Below are positions 9,393-18,871 of a stretch of 64,000 bases of DNA, piece by piece (the stretch's first letter is position 1; the number at the start of each line of letters is the position of its first letter). The stretch covers positions 905,923 to 969,922 of the forward strand of contig CAUJCO010000013.1 in assembly GCA_963169645.1 (NCBI GenBank). Direction: 5' to 3'. A program made the position numbers and the translations under genes. The notes beneath the pieces were generated by a model. That model had not been told where the DNA came from. It searched no databases and worked only from the letters and a program-made list of their open reading frames with translations. Source of the DNA: Bacteroidota bacterium. GTDB lineage: Bacteria > Bacteroidota > Bacteroidia > Chitinophagales > JADIYW01.

Positions 9393-9770
9393 TTAAAATG
9401 GTAAATCATCATCAGCGATAGCCGGTGCATCAGCTTCTTTATATGCCGGTGCATTATTTGTTGTAGCTGTACTTACAGGTTGTTGTGAATTTCCAGTATT
9501 TGCATTTGTTTTGTTAATTCTCCACGCTTTCACATCGGTGTACCATTTTCCCATATATTCCCTACTTTCCACGTCAAATTCTACAGAGATATCAGCACCT
9601 TCTACAAATGTATTGTTATTAACGATATCACCCCAAAGAGCCACACATACTTTTTTGGGATAACGCTCATGTGGTGTCTCGATTACAATGGACTGTTTCG
9701 TCCAACTTCCATTTTTTCCCTCGCCGGTTTCTTTCGGTAATACTTTAAATATTTTACCACTTAATTCCAT
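9393..9770 (-). CDS. DUF3127 protein with SSB-like acidic tip
   Basis: This 125-residue cytosolic protein has an N-terminal OB-fold-like DUF3127 domain (residues 1-85: MELSGKIFKVLPKETGEGKN, FVEGADISVEFDVESREYMG). A low-complexity Thr/Ala/Asn/Pro linker follows, and the protein ends in DDDLPF. That end closely copies the DDDIPF/DDDLPF tip by which bacterial SSB recruits replication and repair proteins. The domain-linker-tip order is the same as in SSB, so a DNA-metabolism role is a reasonable inference, but binding is not established for the family. TACCTTTG at 9787-9794 (minus strand) is a good -7 box. Confidence 0.85.
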   Translation of the reverse strand: MELSGKIFKVLPKETGEGKNGSWTKQSIVIETPHERYPKKVCVALWGDIVNNNTFVEGADISVEFDVESREYMGKWYTDVKAWRINKTNANTGNSQQPVSTATTNNAPAYKEADAPAIADDDLPF

Positions 9771-9961
9771 CTTATATATTTTTTTACAAAGGTAGAAAAT
9801 ACATAGAGTACTTTGAAATAAGTAACCTCAATTTTTTATACAGGATAAATAAAATTACCAACACCACCTGCTTTTAAATCTATTTTTTCAATATCAAGAT
9901 AGATTAAAGGAATTTTGGAGCGTATTTTGATGTTATAACAAAAAAAATACTACATTTAACT

Positions 9962-10615
9962 ATGGATACTACAATTATGCAGTTTGTTTCTAAAGATGCG
10001 TTGCAATTTTTTACAGACAATAAAGTATTACTCAGCCTAGTGATGGGTTTAGGTTTAAGTGCGTGTTGCGGATTTCGTGTTTTTGTGCCATTGCTTGCCG
10101 CTAGTATTGCATCCAAGATGGGCATTTTACATTTGGGTGATAGTTTTCAATGGATGAGTAGCACACCAGCCATAATTTGTTTTAGTGCGGCTACCTTATT
10201 TGAGATAGGTGGTTATTATCTTCCATTTATCGATAATGTTTTAGATACGATTATGACACCGGCATCTGTAATTGCAGGAACTTTGCTAACGGCCTCTGCT
10301 ATCTTACCGGATATTGACCCAATGCTAAAATGGGGCTTAGGAATTATTGTAGGTGGCGGTAGTGCCGGCATTATACAGGCAGGAACTGCACTTACTCGAG
10401 CTACTTCCACCGTATCAACTGCCGGAACAGCCAACCCGATAGTGGCTACGATTGAACATATCTTAGCAATTGTTGGGAGTATCTTTAGTTTGATAATTCC
10501 ATTTGTGGTAGCTGCTATTGTATGTGTGGTAATAGTGATTTTATTGTTTTTTGTAATTCGATATTTTAAACGACATATTCCTAAAACCACACCACAACCA
10601 ATCCAAAAGAAATAA
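9962..10615 (+). CDS. DUF4126 membrane protein
   Basis: This 217-residue protein of unknown function has several hydrophobic segments. The signature GLGLSACCGFRVFVPLLAAS near residue 30, followed by GILHLGDSFQWM, matches DUF4126 proteins found across Bacteroidota and Proteobacteria. A Gly-rich segment (IIVGGGSAGIIQAGTALTRA) around residue 125 is also typical. The C-terminus is basic and probably cytoplasmic (RYFKRHIPK). It is monocistronic and ends at a clear terminator. Confidence 0.8.
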   Translation: MDTTIMQFVSKDALQFFTDNKVLLSLVMGLGLSACCGFRVFVPLLAASIASKMGILHLGDSFQWMSSTPAIICFSAATLFEIGGYYLPFIDNVLDTIMTPASVIAGTLLTASAILPDIDPMLKWGLGIIVGGGSAGIIQAGTALTRATSTVSTAGTANPIVATIEHILAIVGSIFSLIIPFVVAAIVCVVIVILLFFVIRYFKRHIPKTTPQPIQKK

Positions 10616-10659
10616 CATTCCTTTTTTATTAAGAGCTATACGCTGTATACCATATTTTC

Positions 10660-10690
10660 ATCGGACAACTTTAGTTGTCCGATTTTTTAT
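10660..10690 (+). terminator. Rho-independent terminator after DUF4126 gene
   Basis: An 11-bp perfect inverted repeat, ATCGGACAACT (10660-10670) and AGTTGTCCGAT (10673-10683), is followed by T6. Confidence 0.85.
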
Positions 10691-10806
10691 TATGAAGTGT
10701 GAAACAAAAAAAATAGTATGCTGCTATTCATTTAATAAGGTGATTGATTACTTTAATGAAATACATCCCATAAGTAAAACATGAATAATATCGTATCTTT
10801 AGCACA

Positions 10807-11838
10807 ATGAACAAATCTATACAAAATACACTCAATTTCATTTCTAAACTTACGCCTCGTAGAGTATGGAATATGGCATTGGTATATAGTTCATTTTATC
10901 TTACCAAATATCTAAAAAAACCAATTCAATTAGGTAAGCCTTTTTCAGTATCGATAGAACCTACCACATCGTGTAATTTGAGGTGTCCGGAATGCCCAAG
11001 TGGCTTGCGTTCTTTCTCACGACCGATTGGTATGTTAGAGCCAAAATTTTTCAGAAAAACGATTGATGAACTTTCATCTCATTTAGTTTATCTTACATTT
11101 TATTTTCAAGGTGAACCCTATTTGAATAAGAATTTTTTGGAAATGGTAGCGTATGCTAAATCCAAAAACATCTATACATCTACATCCACCAATGCCCATT
11201 ATTTAAAAGATGAGACATCTAAAAAAACAATAGAAAGTGGTTTGGATAGATTGATTATTTCAATAGATGGCACTACGCAAGAAACCTATCAGCAATATCG
11301 GGTAGGCGGACAATTGAGTAAAGTAATTGAAGGTGCTAAAAATATAATACATTGGAAAAATCAATTGCACGCACAAACACCACACGTAATTTTCCAGTTT
11401 TTGGTAGTGCGTCATAATGAACATCAAATTGAAGACTTGAAAAAGTTGGCAAAAGAAATTGGTGTAGATGATATTATTTTAAAAACAGCTCAAGTGTATG
11501 ATTATGTAAATGGAAATAGTATGATACCGGAAAATGAAAAATATGCACGCTACAAAAAAAATAAAGATGGCACCTATTCCATTAAAAATGAATTAGAAAA
11601 TAGTTGCTGGAAACTATGGCACAGTTGTGTAGTTACTTGGGATGGCAAAGTGGTGCCTTGTTGTTTTGATAAAGATGCGAGCCACCAATTAGGCGATTTG
11701 AATTCGCATACATTTCATCAAATTTGGACGAACGATTTGTATCAAAATTTTAGAGCACAATTAGTAAAAGGCAGAAAAGAAATAGACATCTGCAAAAACT
11801 GTAGCGAAGGCTGTAAAGTCAATTTTGATGCGGAATGA
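10807..11838 (+). CDS. Radical SAM protein with SPASM-type C-terminus
   Basis: The 343-residue enzyme carries the radical SAM cluster CNLRCPEC (CxxxCxxC) near residue 58, inside SIEPTTSCNLRCPECPSG. The C-terminal extension is cysteine-rich: CWKLWHSC, PCCFDK and CKNCSEGC at the end, the SPASM/twitch pattern that binds auxiliary Fe-S clusters. Relatives include peptide-maturing enzymes and lipid or cofactor-modifying enzymes. No precursor peptide or partner is next to it, so the substrate is unknown. TATCTTTA about 12 nt before the start may be its -7 box. Confidence 0.85.
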   Translation: MNKSIQNTLNFISKLTPRRVWNMALVYSSFYLTKYLKKPIQLGKPFSVSIEPTTSCNLRCPECPSGLRSFSRPIGMLEPKFFRKTIDELSSHLVYLTFYFQGEPYLNKNFLEMVAYAKSKNIYTSTSTNAHYLKDETSKKTIESGLDRLIISIDGTTQETYQQYRVGGQLSKVIEGAKNIIHWKNQLHAQTPHVIFQFLVVRHNEHQIEDLKKLAKEIGVDDIILKTAQVYDYVNGNSMIPENEKYARYKKNKDGTYSIKNELENSCWKLWHSCVVTWDGKVVPCCFDKDASHQLGDLNSHTFHQIWTNDLYQNFRAQLVKGRKEIDICKNCSEGCKVNFDAE

Positions 11839-11876
11839 TTTTTATAAACGAAAAAAGGAGAAGAAGCTAATTGAAA

Positions 11877-11969
11877 TTTTGCATCGGTTTGTGTCCACAC
11901 AAACCGAAATGTATTGTTTTGTGAGAACTCAAACCACGCTGTGTTTCGTGAGGACACGAACCATGGCTG
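11877..11969. repeat. Hairpin repeat family, copy A
   Basis: This 93-bp unit is repeated at 11984 with a 107-bp period. It opens with the inverted repeat CGGTTTGTGT-CC-ACACAAACCG (11885-11906). Two degenerate versions of the same palindrome follow, each ending in CAAACC or CGAACC. The opening hairpin and the AAAyrTATT that follows match the repeats flanking the AbiH gene at 25.9 and 27.2 kb, with different arm bases. No gene lies between copies A and B. Confidence 0.85.
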
Positions 11970-11983
11970 ATAGTTAAATGTGC

Positions 11984-12077
11984 TTTTGCATCGGTTTGTG
12001 TCCACACGAACCGAAACGTATTGTTTCGTGAGAACTCATACCACGACATTGTTTCGTGAGGACACGAACCATGGCTG
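11984..12077. repeat. Hairpin repeat family, copy B
   Basis: This is a second tandem copy of the unit at 11877, differing at only a few positions. Its opening hairpin is CGGTTTGTGT-CC-ACACGAACCG (11992-12013). It ends with TTTCGTGAGGACACGAACC and ATGGCTG, exactly as in copy A. The two copies fill the 280-bp gap between the radical SAM gene and the GH3 fusion gene. Confidence 0.85.
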
Positions 12078-12119
12078 CGGGAAGAAAAGGTCTCAATACT
12101 AAATACGAACTTCTCAATA

Positions 12120-15047
12120 TTATTTCATTATCGCATCGTAAATAGCTTGCTGTATCTTTGGTCGTATGTTTTGGTTGGCAAGTTGATTAACTTCTGCACT
12201 TGGATAAACTCTGTTACACAAGAAAATATAAATGAGCTTAGTTTCCGGATCAGCCCAAGCAATAGTGCCTGTAAATCCGGTGTGTCCGAACGAAGCGTCA
12301 GATGCGGCGTCACACGTTGGTCCGTCTTGTCCATTTGGTGTTGGTTTGTCAAAACCTATTGCTCTTCTATTATTCGGATATTGTTTAGTGGTGAAATTTT
12401 TTATCGTGCTTGCTTCGTAATATTTATAACCACCGTAATTACCGCCATTCAGGAGCAATTGAAAATATTTTGCTAAATCATTGGCATTGGTAAAAATTCC
12501 TGCATGGCCGGCCACACCACCCAACAACGCGGCACCTTGGTCGTGTACCGTTCCTAATAGCAAAGATTGGCGGAAATTCTTTTCTATTTCTGTCGGCATT
12601 ATTTTATTTAAATCATATCCATTCCATTTTGGATTGTATTGCGTAAAGTTCATTCCTAAAGGTGCATACACATACTTCCTTGCAATATTTTGAAGAGAAT
12701 CTTTGTATGTTTTTTCAATGATTTGTTGTAATAAATAATATCCTAAGTCGCTGTATTTATATTTTTTTATAGTCGATATTTCGCTGGTATAAATCATATT
12801 CCAAATAGAATCCTGAAATGATTTTTTGAGAAATAAGCTATCTAAAATCTTCACAGAAAAAATAGAATCTTGTTTTTTAGCATACCACAAAGTATCTGGA
12901 TTTCCAGTAGCATCTAAGGTGTTTTTATAAAAAGGAATCCAAGCTTGTAAGCCGGCTTGATGACACAAAATTTCTTTTATTGTTAAGTCGCCTTTATTGC
13001 AATCCGATGGATATGAAAAATAATTTTCTAATTTTTTATGGATATTGATTTTTCCTTGCTCTTGCATTTTCATAATTAAAGGAACTGTTGCCGTTACTTT
13101 CGTTATGGATGCAATATCAAATAAGTCGGTTGTTTTAGTGGCAATTTTTGCATCGTAGGTGTGAAACCCATACGCTTTCTCATATATCACATTGCCATCT
13201 TTGGCTACTAATAATTGTGCTCCCGGAAAAATTTTATCGTCAATAGCTTTATAGATAATTGCATCTGCTTTTTTTAGTTTGGCAATATCCATATTTACTT
13301 CCAATGGATTTCCATACTTTAATCTTAAATCCGATTGAGTACATTCGCCATCGCCATACTTGAAATTTCCAACCGTTACAGGCAGCGTTCCTTCTGCACC
13401 GCGTGCACCAAATAGAATTTGTGCCGCAATAGATTGTGCTTCCTCATCTGATGAATAAGCGAGCAAAATAGTTGTAAAATCTTGGAAATATTTAAGACTA
13501 TAAGGTATTCCAAACACCGTTAAAATAGTTGGGTTTTGTTTATTCAGTTGCTTTAAAAATGAAATAGAATTATCCGTCAATCCAAAATTTTTAGCAGCAA
13601 ATCGACTCATATCTTGTATATCTGCAATCACTAAATGATACTCTTTTAATTGCATTATAACAGCATTAAAAACGGCAGGTGTTGCGTTTTTGGGAATATA
13701 GAAATGATCGATTTGTGTGTATTTATCCAATGTATTGGAGAAAGTAGTAGCTTGTGTGCTTCCGATGCTTACATTCGCAATTCGTTTTTGAATATTGACA
13801 ATCGGAATGCGTTGTGCCGAATCTTTAACAACCGTCATGGCATTTTCCAACAACTTAAACTTTAAATAGGTAGCTTCTTCATTTAGGATGTCTTTTTGTA
13901 TTCCATCTAAGGAAATAGGTTGGTATTTATTCAACCCTAACCAATATTTTGCAGCTAATATTTTACGTACTTTTTGGTTAATGGTTTCTTCAGAGATGAT
14001 AGAATCTTGCAACACTGCACAACGAACACCTTCTACTGCTTTATCTACGTCTTCGGGAAATAACATTACATCATTTCCTGCCATGATGGCCATTACCTCT
14101 GCGGTGCCGGAAGGATAAAATTTTGAGACACCTTTCATATTCATAGCATCCGTAAAAATCAAACCGTTGTAACCCATTGAGTCAATTAATTTTTGTTGGA
14201 TTATTTTTGGCGATAAAGTAGCCGGAAAATTAGGTGCACCATCCAATGCTAAAACATTCAAATGAGAAACCATAATACTGCCTACACCGTAGCGGATGAA
14301 TTGTTTAAACGGATATAATTCCACAGATTCCAACCTACTGAGAGGGTGTTTTAATATAGGTAAATCTTTATGTGAATCTACATCGGTATCGCCATGCCCC
14401 GGAAAATGCTTGGCACTGGCTAAAATGTGATTATCCTGTAAGCCTTGCATATATGCCAAACCTTTTCGGGTAACGCTAAATTTATTATCACCAAATGCAC
14501 GGTCATTAATTACCGGATTGTTTGGATTGCTGTTCACGTCAATATCCGGTGCAAAATTGATGTGAATACCAATACGTTTCATTTGTCGGGCTATTTCAAC
14601 ACCCATTTCATAAATTAAATTTGGATTGTCGATAGCACCCAATATCAATTGTCTTGGATAAGAAATGGTATTATCTAAGCGCATACCTAAGCCCCATTCT
14701 CCATCGAAACCTATCCACAATGGTATTTTGCTTTGAGCTTGATATCGGTTGGTTAATTCGGCTTGTTTGGGTGCTGTACCTTGAAAAAATATCAAGCCTC
14801 CAATTTTATAATCCTGGATGTATTTATCAATGGCTTTGTAGCTTGTTTCATCTTTATTAGAATACGCAGCAACCATAAATAGCTGCCCTATTTTTTCGTC
14901 TAAAGTCATTGTTTTTAATATAGAATCCACCCAAAAATTGGAAGTATCTTTGAGGTATGGCGGTTCGGCTGCTTTGGAGATATAAGTAATAAACAGTAAG
15001 TAGCAAGAAACGAGCAATATCCTAAAAAAACTTTTGTTTAACATCAT
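12120..15047 (-). CDS. GH3 glycosidase / class C beta-lactamase-like fusion
   Basis: This 975-residue exported two-enzyme protein has an N-terminal signal segment, then a GH3 domain (about 35-400) with NagZ-type motifs: KHFPGHGDTDVDSH, carrying the His/Asp acid-base pair, and GLIFTDAMNMKGV with the nucleophile Asp. A GH3 C-terminal domain follows. From about residue 590 there is a serine hydrolase of the class C beta-lactamase/DD-peptidase fold with SITK (SxxK), YSD and HTG. The fusion is well known in Bacteroidota. A likely job is trimming beta-N-acetylglucosaminyl links and peptide or ester bonds of peptidoglycan fragments in the periplasm. Both active sites look intact. Confidence 0.9.
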   Translation of the reverse strand: MMLNKSFFRILLVSCYLLFITYISKAAEPPYLKDTSNFWVDSILKTMTLDEKIGQLFMVAAYSNKDETSYKAIDKYIQDYKIGGLIFFQGTAPKQAELTNRYQAQSKIPLWIGFDGEWGLGMRLDNTISYPRQLILGAIDNPNLIYEMGVEIARQMKRIGIHINFAPDIDVNSNPNNPVINDRAFGDNKFSVTRKGLAYMQGLQDNHILASAKHFPGHGDTDVDSHKDLPILKHPLSRLESVELYPFKQFIRYGVGSIMVSHLNVLALDGAPNFPATLSPKIIQQKLIDSMGYNGLIFTDAMNMKGVSKFYPSGTAEVMAIMAGNDVMLFPEDVDKAVEGVRCAVLQDSIISEETINQKVRKILAAKYWLGLNKYQPISLDGIQKDILNEEATYLKFKLLENAMTVVKDSAQRIPIVNIQKRIANVSIGSTQATTFSNTLDKYTQIDHFYIPKNATPAVFNAVIMQLKEYHLVIADIQDMSRFAAKNFGLTDNSISFLKQLNKQNPTILTVFGIPYSLKYFQDFTTILLAYSSDEEAQSIAAQILFGARGAEGTLPVTVGNFKYGDGECTQSDLRLKYGNPLEVNMDIAKLKKADAIIYKAIDDKIFPGAQLLVAKDGNVIYEKAYGFHTYDAKIATKTTDLFDIASITKVTATVPLIMKMQEQGKINIHKKLENYFSYPSDCNKGDLTIKEILCHQAGLQAWIPFYKNTLDATGNPDTLWYAKKQDSIFSVKILDSLFLKKSFQDSIWNMIYTSEISTIKKYKYSDLGYYLLQQIIEKTYKDSLQNIARKYVYAPLGMNFTQYNPKWNGYDLNKIMPTEIEKNFRQSLLLGTVHDQGAALLGGVAGHAGIFTNANDLAKYFQLLLNGGNYGGYKYYEASTIKNFTTKQYPNNRRAIGFDKPTPNGQDGPTCDAASDASFGHTGFTGTIAWADPETKLIYIFLCNRVYPSAEVNQLANQNIRPKIQQAIYDAIMK

Positions 15048-15227
15048 AAATTCACTTTATCAAAAATCAATCCTATTTTGTTCAAACATAAGAAAAATAG
15101 AGTGGTTTATATGTTATAAACTCTAAACGAACGTGGATATCGAATTTTGATAATAATTTAATGCATCAAAATAACAGCATTTAACAAGGCAGTACGCTAT
15201 GAATTTTGTATTTTGCATACTCAAATT

Positions 15228-17114
15228 ATGCATAATAAAATAAATCTTTTACCCGATGCCATTGCCAACCAAATTGCGGCAGGTGAAGTAATACAACGAC
15301 CTGCATCGGTGGTGAAAGAATTATTGGAAAACAGTGTGGATGCCGGTGCGAAAAATATCCAATTAATTATTAAAGATGCCGGACGTGCCTTGATACAAGT
15401 AGTTGATGATGGTTGCGGTATGAGTGAAACAGATGCTAGAATGTGTTTTGAACGACATGCTACTTCTAAAATAAAAGATATTAATGATTTGTTTTCGCTT
15501 TATACATTTGGATTTAGAGGCGAGGCAATGGCAAGTATTGCTGCGGTAGCACAAGTGGAAATGAAAACAAAAATGCCGGATAGCGATGTTGGAGTTTTAC
15601 TGATGATAGAAGGCTCCAAGGTGCAATTGCAAGAACCGGTTGCCACGAATGATGGTACATCAATTTCTGTTAAAAATTTATTTTACAATGTGCCCGCACG
15701 TCGTAATTTTTTGAAATCTAACCAGATTGAAACCAAACATATTTTAGATGAATTTGTGCATGTAGCTTTAGCTAATCCACATATCTTTTTTTCATTGCAC
15801 CACAATGGAATTGAAGTATATCATCTCAAAGCATCTAATATCCGCCAACGTATCGTGCATATATTTGGTAAAAATTACAACGAGAAATTAGTACCAATTG
15901 AAGAGCTTACCGATTATGTAAGTGTACGTGGATTTATAGGTAAACCGGATATTGCCAAAAAAACACGTGGTGAGCAATTCTTCTTCGTCAACAACCGATT
16001 TATCAAAAATAATTTTCTCAATTATGCCATTACGAAAGCGTACGATGGATTGATAGGTGAGAAGACTTTTCCATTTTATTGTTTGTTTATTGATATAGAG
16101 CCGGGTGCTATTGATATCAATGTGCATCCAACCAAACAAGAAATAAAATTTGAAGATGAAAAGGCTATTTATTTGTTGCTGAATGCAGCGGCAAAACACG
16201 GCTTGTCGCAATACAGTGTAATGCCTACCATTGATTTTGAACATGAATCCACTTTTAATTTGTTGGTAGATGAAACCGTGTATAATGAACAGCCTTTTAA
16301 AGTAGTCCAATCAAAACTGAATACTGATACCAACACGCGCGGCTCTTATTATTCGCCGTTTGATAAGGATATTCCAACAACATCCCAACAAAAGATTGAC
16401 CATTCACCGAATACCAATTTTGATGATTGGAAAAAATTGTACGAGTTGGATGCAACAACAGAAGAGAAGACTATTACCATCAAAAGCAAGATGGATTTGT
16501 TATCGTTAGAAGATGAAAATGAGATTTCGAATAATCCATTTAGAAACGAACGATTTGAACCGATACAATTGCACGAACGTTATATATTGACACAAATAAA
16601 AAGTGGATTTATTTTGATAGATCAACACAAGGCACACCAGCGAATTTTATTCGAAAAATACGTAAGGAGTTTCTCCCAACAACAGGCGGTAACACAGCAA
16701 ACTTTGTTCCCGAAATCCTTAGAGTTTTCGAACAGTGATGCTGCCATTTTAATGGAAATCTTACCGGAACTAAAAGCGTTGAAATTTGATATTGAATTTT
16801 TTGGTGGAACCACCTTTGTCGTGCACGGTATGCCGAGTGATTTGATAGAGGAAAATGAAACAAAATTAATAGAACAATTGCTGGAAGATTATAAAATGAA
16901 CAGCAAAAGTGAGCAGTTTGATAAACGTAAAAATGTAGCAAAAACATTGGCCTACCAAACCGCTATTAAAAGTGGGAAAACATTGGATAAACAATCTATG
17001 CAACAACTGATTGACGAATTGTTTGCATGTGAGCAACCGACCATTAATCCGGCTGGAATGCCCACTTTTATACAATATAGTTTCGACGAGATAGAACGAA
17101 AATTTGGAAATTAA
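15228..17114 (+). CDS. mutL: DNA mismatch repair protein MutL
   Basis: This 628-residue MutL starts best at the ATG at 15228. A TTG at 15213 is also in frame. The GHKL ATPase has NQIAAGEVIQRPASVVKELL, NSVDAGA, DDGCGM and FGFRGEA. The C-terminal dimerisation domain is present, but its endonuclease motifs are altered. DQHA-xx-E-x4-E appears as DQHKAHQRILFE, so the first Glu is Gln. The region corresponding to ACxxAxR reads LAYQTAIKSG, and the CPHGRP-like stretch is INPAGMPTF. MutL couples MutS mismatch recognition to repair. It heads a mutL-rhomboid-rhomboid-EEP series that I recall as recurrent in this phylum. Confidence 0.96.
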   Translation: MHNKINLLPDAIANQIAAGEVIQRPASVVKELLENSVDAGAKNIQLIIKDAGRALIQVVDDGCGMSETDARMCFERHATSKIKDINDLFSLYTFGFRGEAMASIAAVAQVEMKTKMPDSDVGVLLMIEGSKVQLQEPVATNDGTSISVKNLFYNVPARRNFLKSNQIETKHILDEFVHVALANPHIFFSLHHNGIEVYHLKASNIRQRIVHIFGKNYNEKLVPIEELTDYVSVRGFIGKPDIAKKTRGEQFFFVNNRFIKNNFLNYAITKAYDGLIGEKTFPFYCLFIDIEPGAIDINVHPTKQEIKFEDEKAIYLLLNAAAKHGLSQYSVMPTIDFEHESTFNLLVDETVYNEQPFKVVQSKLNTDTNTRGSYYSPFDKDIPTTSQQKIDHSPNTNFDDWKKLYELDATTEEKTITIKSKMDLLSLEDENEISNNPFRNERFEPIQLHERYILTQIKSGFILIDQHKAHQRILFEKYVRSFSQQQAVTQQTLFPKSLEFSNSDAAILMEILPELKALKFDIEFFGGTTFVVHGMPSDLIEENETKLIEQLLEDYKMNSKSEQFDKRKNVAKTLAYQTAIKSGKTLDKQSMQQLIDELFACEQPTINPAGMPTFIQYSFDEIERKFGN

Positions 17115-17210
17115 CGAAACTTTTTGAACCATAAAATTGTATATATACTTTATTATTTATAAAAGCAGCACAAAAAATTACAATTGTAAGTTGCTTGAAA
17201 ATTTAAACAC

Positions 17211-17897
17211 ATGAATAATTTAACGCCTGTTGTAAAAAATATTATACTCATCAATGTATTTGTATTTGTAGCTTGTTTTATTTATCCGGATTTAACTGAT
17301 ATATTGGCGATGCACTATCCAACCAATCCGGATTTTAAACCATGGCAAATTGTAACACATATGTTTACACACGGTGGCATTTTTCATATTTTATTTAATA
17401 TGTACGCACTGTATAGTTTTGGTGGTGTATTGGAAAGCGATCACGTGTTAGGAAGCAAGCGTTTCGCCTTCTTGTATTTATTTTCCGGCTTAGGTGCAAT
17501 TGCGTTTTATATTGCAGTAAATGCCGGCATGGCTTATTATTATATTGGAGATGTATTTTTTACCAATGAAACACATTTACCGACACAGTTGAGTGAGTCG
17601 GCCATCAAAAGTTTGTCGCAAATATATTATGCCAGCTTGGTAGGAGCCAGCGGTGCCGTATATGGTTTGTTGGCAGCATTTGGTTATTTGTTTCCAAATG
17701 CACCGTTGGTTTTCATGTTTATTCCGGTTCCGATTAAAGCAAAATATATGATTCCGTTAGTGATTATCGGATTTGATATTATGTTTGCACAAACGGGCAT
17801 TGGTAACATAGCGCATACAGCACATATCGGTGGCGCATTATTTGGATTTTTATTAGTTTTATATTGGAATAAAACCAACAAACAAACGTTCTATTAA
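17211..17897 (+). CDS. Rhomboid intramembrane serine protease (first of two)
   Basis: This 228-residue protein has six or more hydrophobic segments. Rhomboid landmarks are FTHGGIFHILFNMYALY in TM2, GASGAVYGLLAAFG with the nucleophile Ser in TM4, and HTAHIGGALFGF with the catalytic His in TM6. It should cleave membrane-anchored substrates within the bilayer. No substrate is evident nearby. A loop of about 30 residues between TM3 and TM4 is longer than in the second rhomboid. Only one base separates its stop from the ATG of the next gene, so the two are translated from one message. Confidence 0.93.
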   Translation: MNNLTPVVKNIILINVFVFVACFIYPDLTDILAMHYPTNPDFKPWQIVTHMFTHGGIFHILFNMYALYSFGGVLESDHVLGSKRFAFLYLFSGLGAIAFYIAVNAGMAYYYIGDVFFTNETHLPTQLSESAIKSLSQIYYASLVGASGAVYGLLAAFGYLFPNAPLVFMFIPVPIKAKYMIPLVIIGFDIMFAQTGIGNIAHTAHIGGALFGFLLVLYWNKTNKQTFY

Positions 17898-17898
17898 A

Positions 17899-18816
17899 AT
17901 GAATATTTGGGATGATATAAAATGGCAATATCGCTTCGGCTCTGATTTAATCAAACTTATTCTGATTAATATCGCCATTTTTGTGGCGGTTAATCTCATT
18001 AACTTACCATTTGTATTAATGGCAAAGCATACTTCTTTTTCTATATTGAACTGGGTTGCCTTGCCGGCATCCGTAATGAGTTGGTTGTATAAACCTTGGA
18101 CAGTTCTTACCTATATGTTTGTTCACAAAGATTTCTTCCATATTTTGTTTAATATGTTAGGTTTGTATTGGTTTGGACAAATTGTACAAGATTTAATTGG
18201 GAAGCCAAAGATTGTTCCGATTTATTTATTAGGTGGTATGGTAGGTGGAATGGTGTATATGGCAGCCTATAATATTTTTCCGGTGTTCCAACATGCAGTT
18301 CCATTGGCTACCTGTATTGGTGCATCCGCAGCTGTTATGGCAATCGTGTTGGCGGCTGCAACCATCGCTCCCAATTATGAAATAGGCTTATTGTTTTTTG
18401 GTTCTGTGAAAATTAAATGGATTGCATTGGCATATATAGTGCTGGATTTAATTAATATCCAACATGGCAATGCAGGTGGACATATTGCCCATTTAGGTGG
18501 TGCCTTATTCGGTTTTGTCTATATCAAATTATTGCAAAATGGTACAGATTTAGCTCGACCAATTTTTGCTATCAGTGATTTCTTTCATTCCCTATTTGAG
18601 AAGAAACCTGAAATGAAAGTAACTCAAAAACGGGCGTATGTATATTCTGAAAAAGATACACAAAAGCAAACCAAAACACATCAAACTTCCCCCAAAAATC
18701 AACTTAGCAAGCAAGAGCAATTGGATGAAATATTAGATAAGATTAATCGCTCCAGTTATGATAGTTTATCTAAAGAAGAAAAAGATTTCTTGTTTAAAAT
18801 TAGCCAAGAAGATTAA
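17899..18816 (+). CDS. Rhomboid family protease (second of two)
   Basis: This 305-residue rhomboid has FVHKDFFHILFNMLGLYWFG, GASAAVMAIVLA (Ser kept, with GxSA instead of the usual GxSG) and HIAHLGGALFGF. Both catalytic residues are therefore in place. After the last membrane segment comes an extra cytoplasmic tail of about 90 residues, rich in Lys/Gln/Ser and predicted helical near the end (NQLSKQEQLDEILDKINRSS). The tail is absent from the first rhomboid. The pair probably arose by duplication and diverged. Confidence 0.92.
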   Translation: MNIWDDIKWQYRFGSDLIKLILINIAIFVAVNLINLPFVLMAKHTSFSILNWVALPASVMSWLYKPWTVLTYMFVHKDFFHILFNMLGLYWFGQIVQDLIGKPKIVPIYLLGGMVGGMVYMAAYNIFPVFQHAVPLATCIGASAAVMAIVLAAATIAPNYEIGLLFFGSVKIKWIALAYIVLDLINIQHGNAGGHIAHLGGALFGFVYIKLLQNGTDLARPIFAISDFFHSLFEKKPEMKVTQKRAYVYSEKDTQKQTKTHQTSPKNQLSKQEQLDEILDKINRSSYDSLSKEEKDFLFKISQED

Positions 18817-18871
18817 CGAAAATTAAAGACCGCAAATACATACATTTCAATTATTTCAATTATTTTGGAGT

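Noticed and set aside
11742-12049. Small minus-strand frames covering the hairpin repeats with repeated FRFVWTQTDAK
   Set aside because: The repeated peptide only reflects the DNA repeat being read in frame. No start signal or family supports a gene.
11877-12077. CRISPR array or integron attC sites
   Set aside because: There are only two units with no spacers of similar size and no cas genes. GTTGAAT in the AbiH repeats resembles an attC core, but the matching second core and an integrase are absent.
15213-15228. TTG start for mutL
   Set aside because: The conserved N-terminus begins at the ATG at 15228. The same reasoning moved typA, purK, fahA, the PF10118 gene and both kinase-region starts to ATG.
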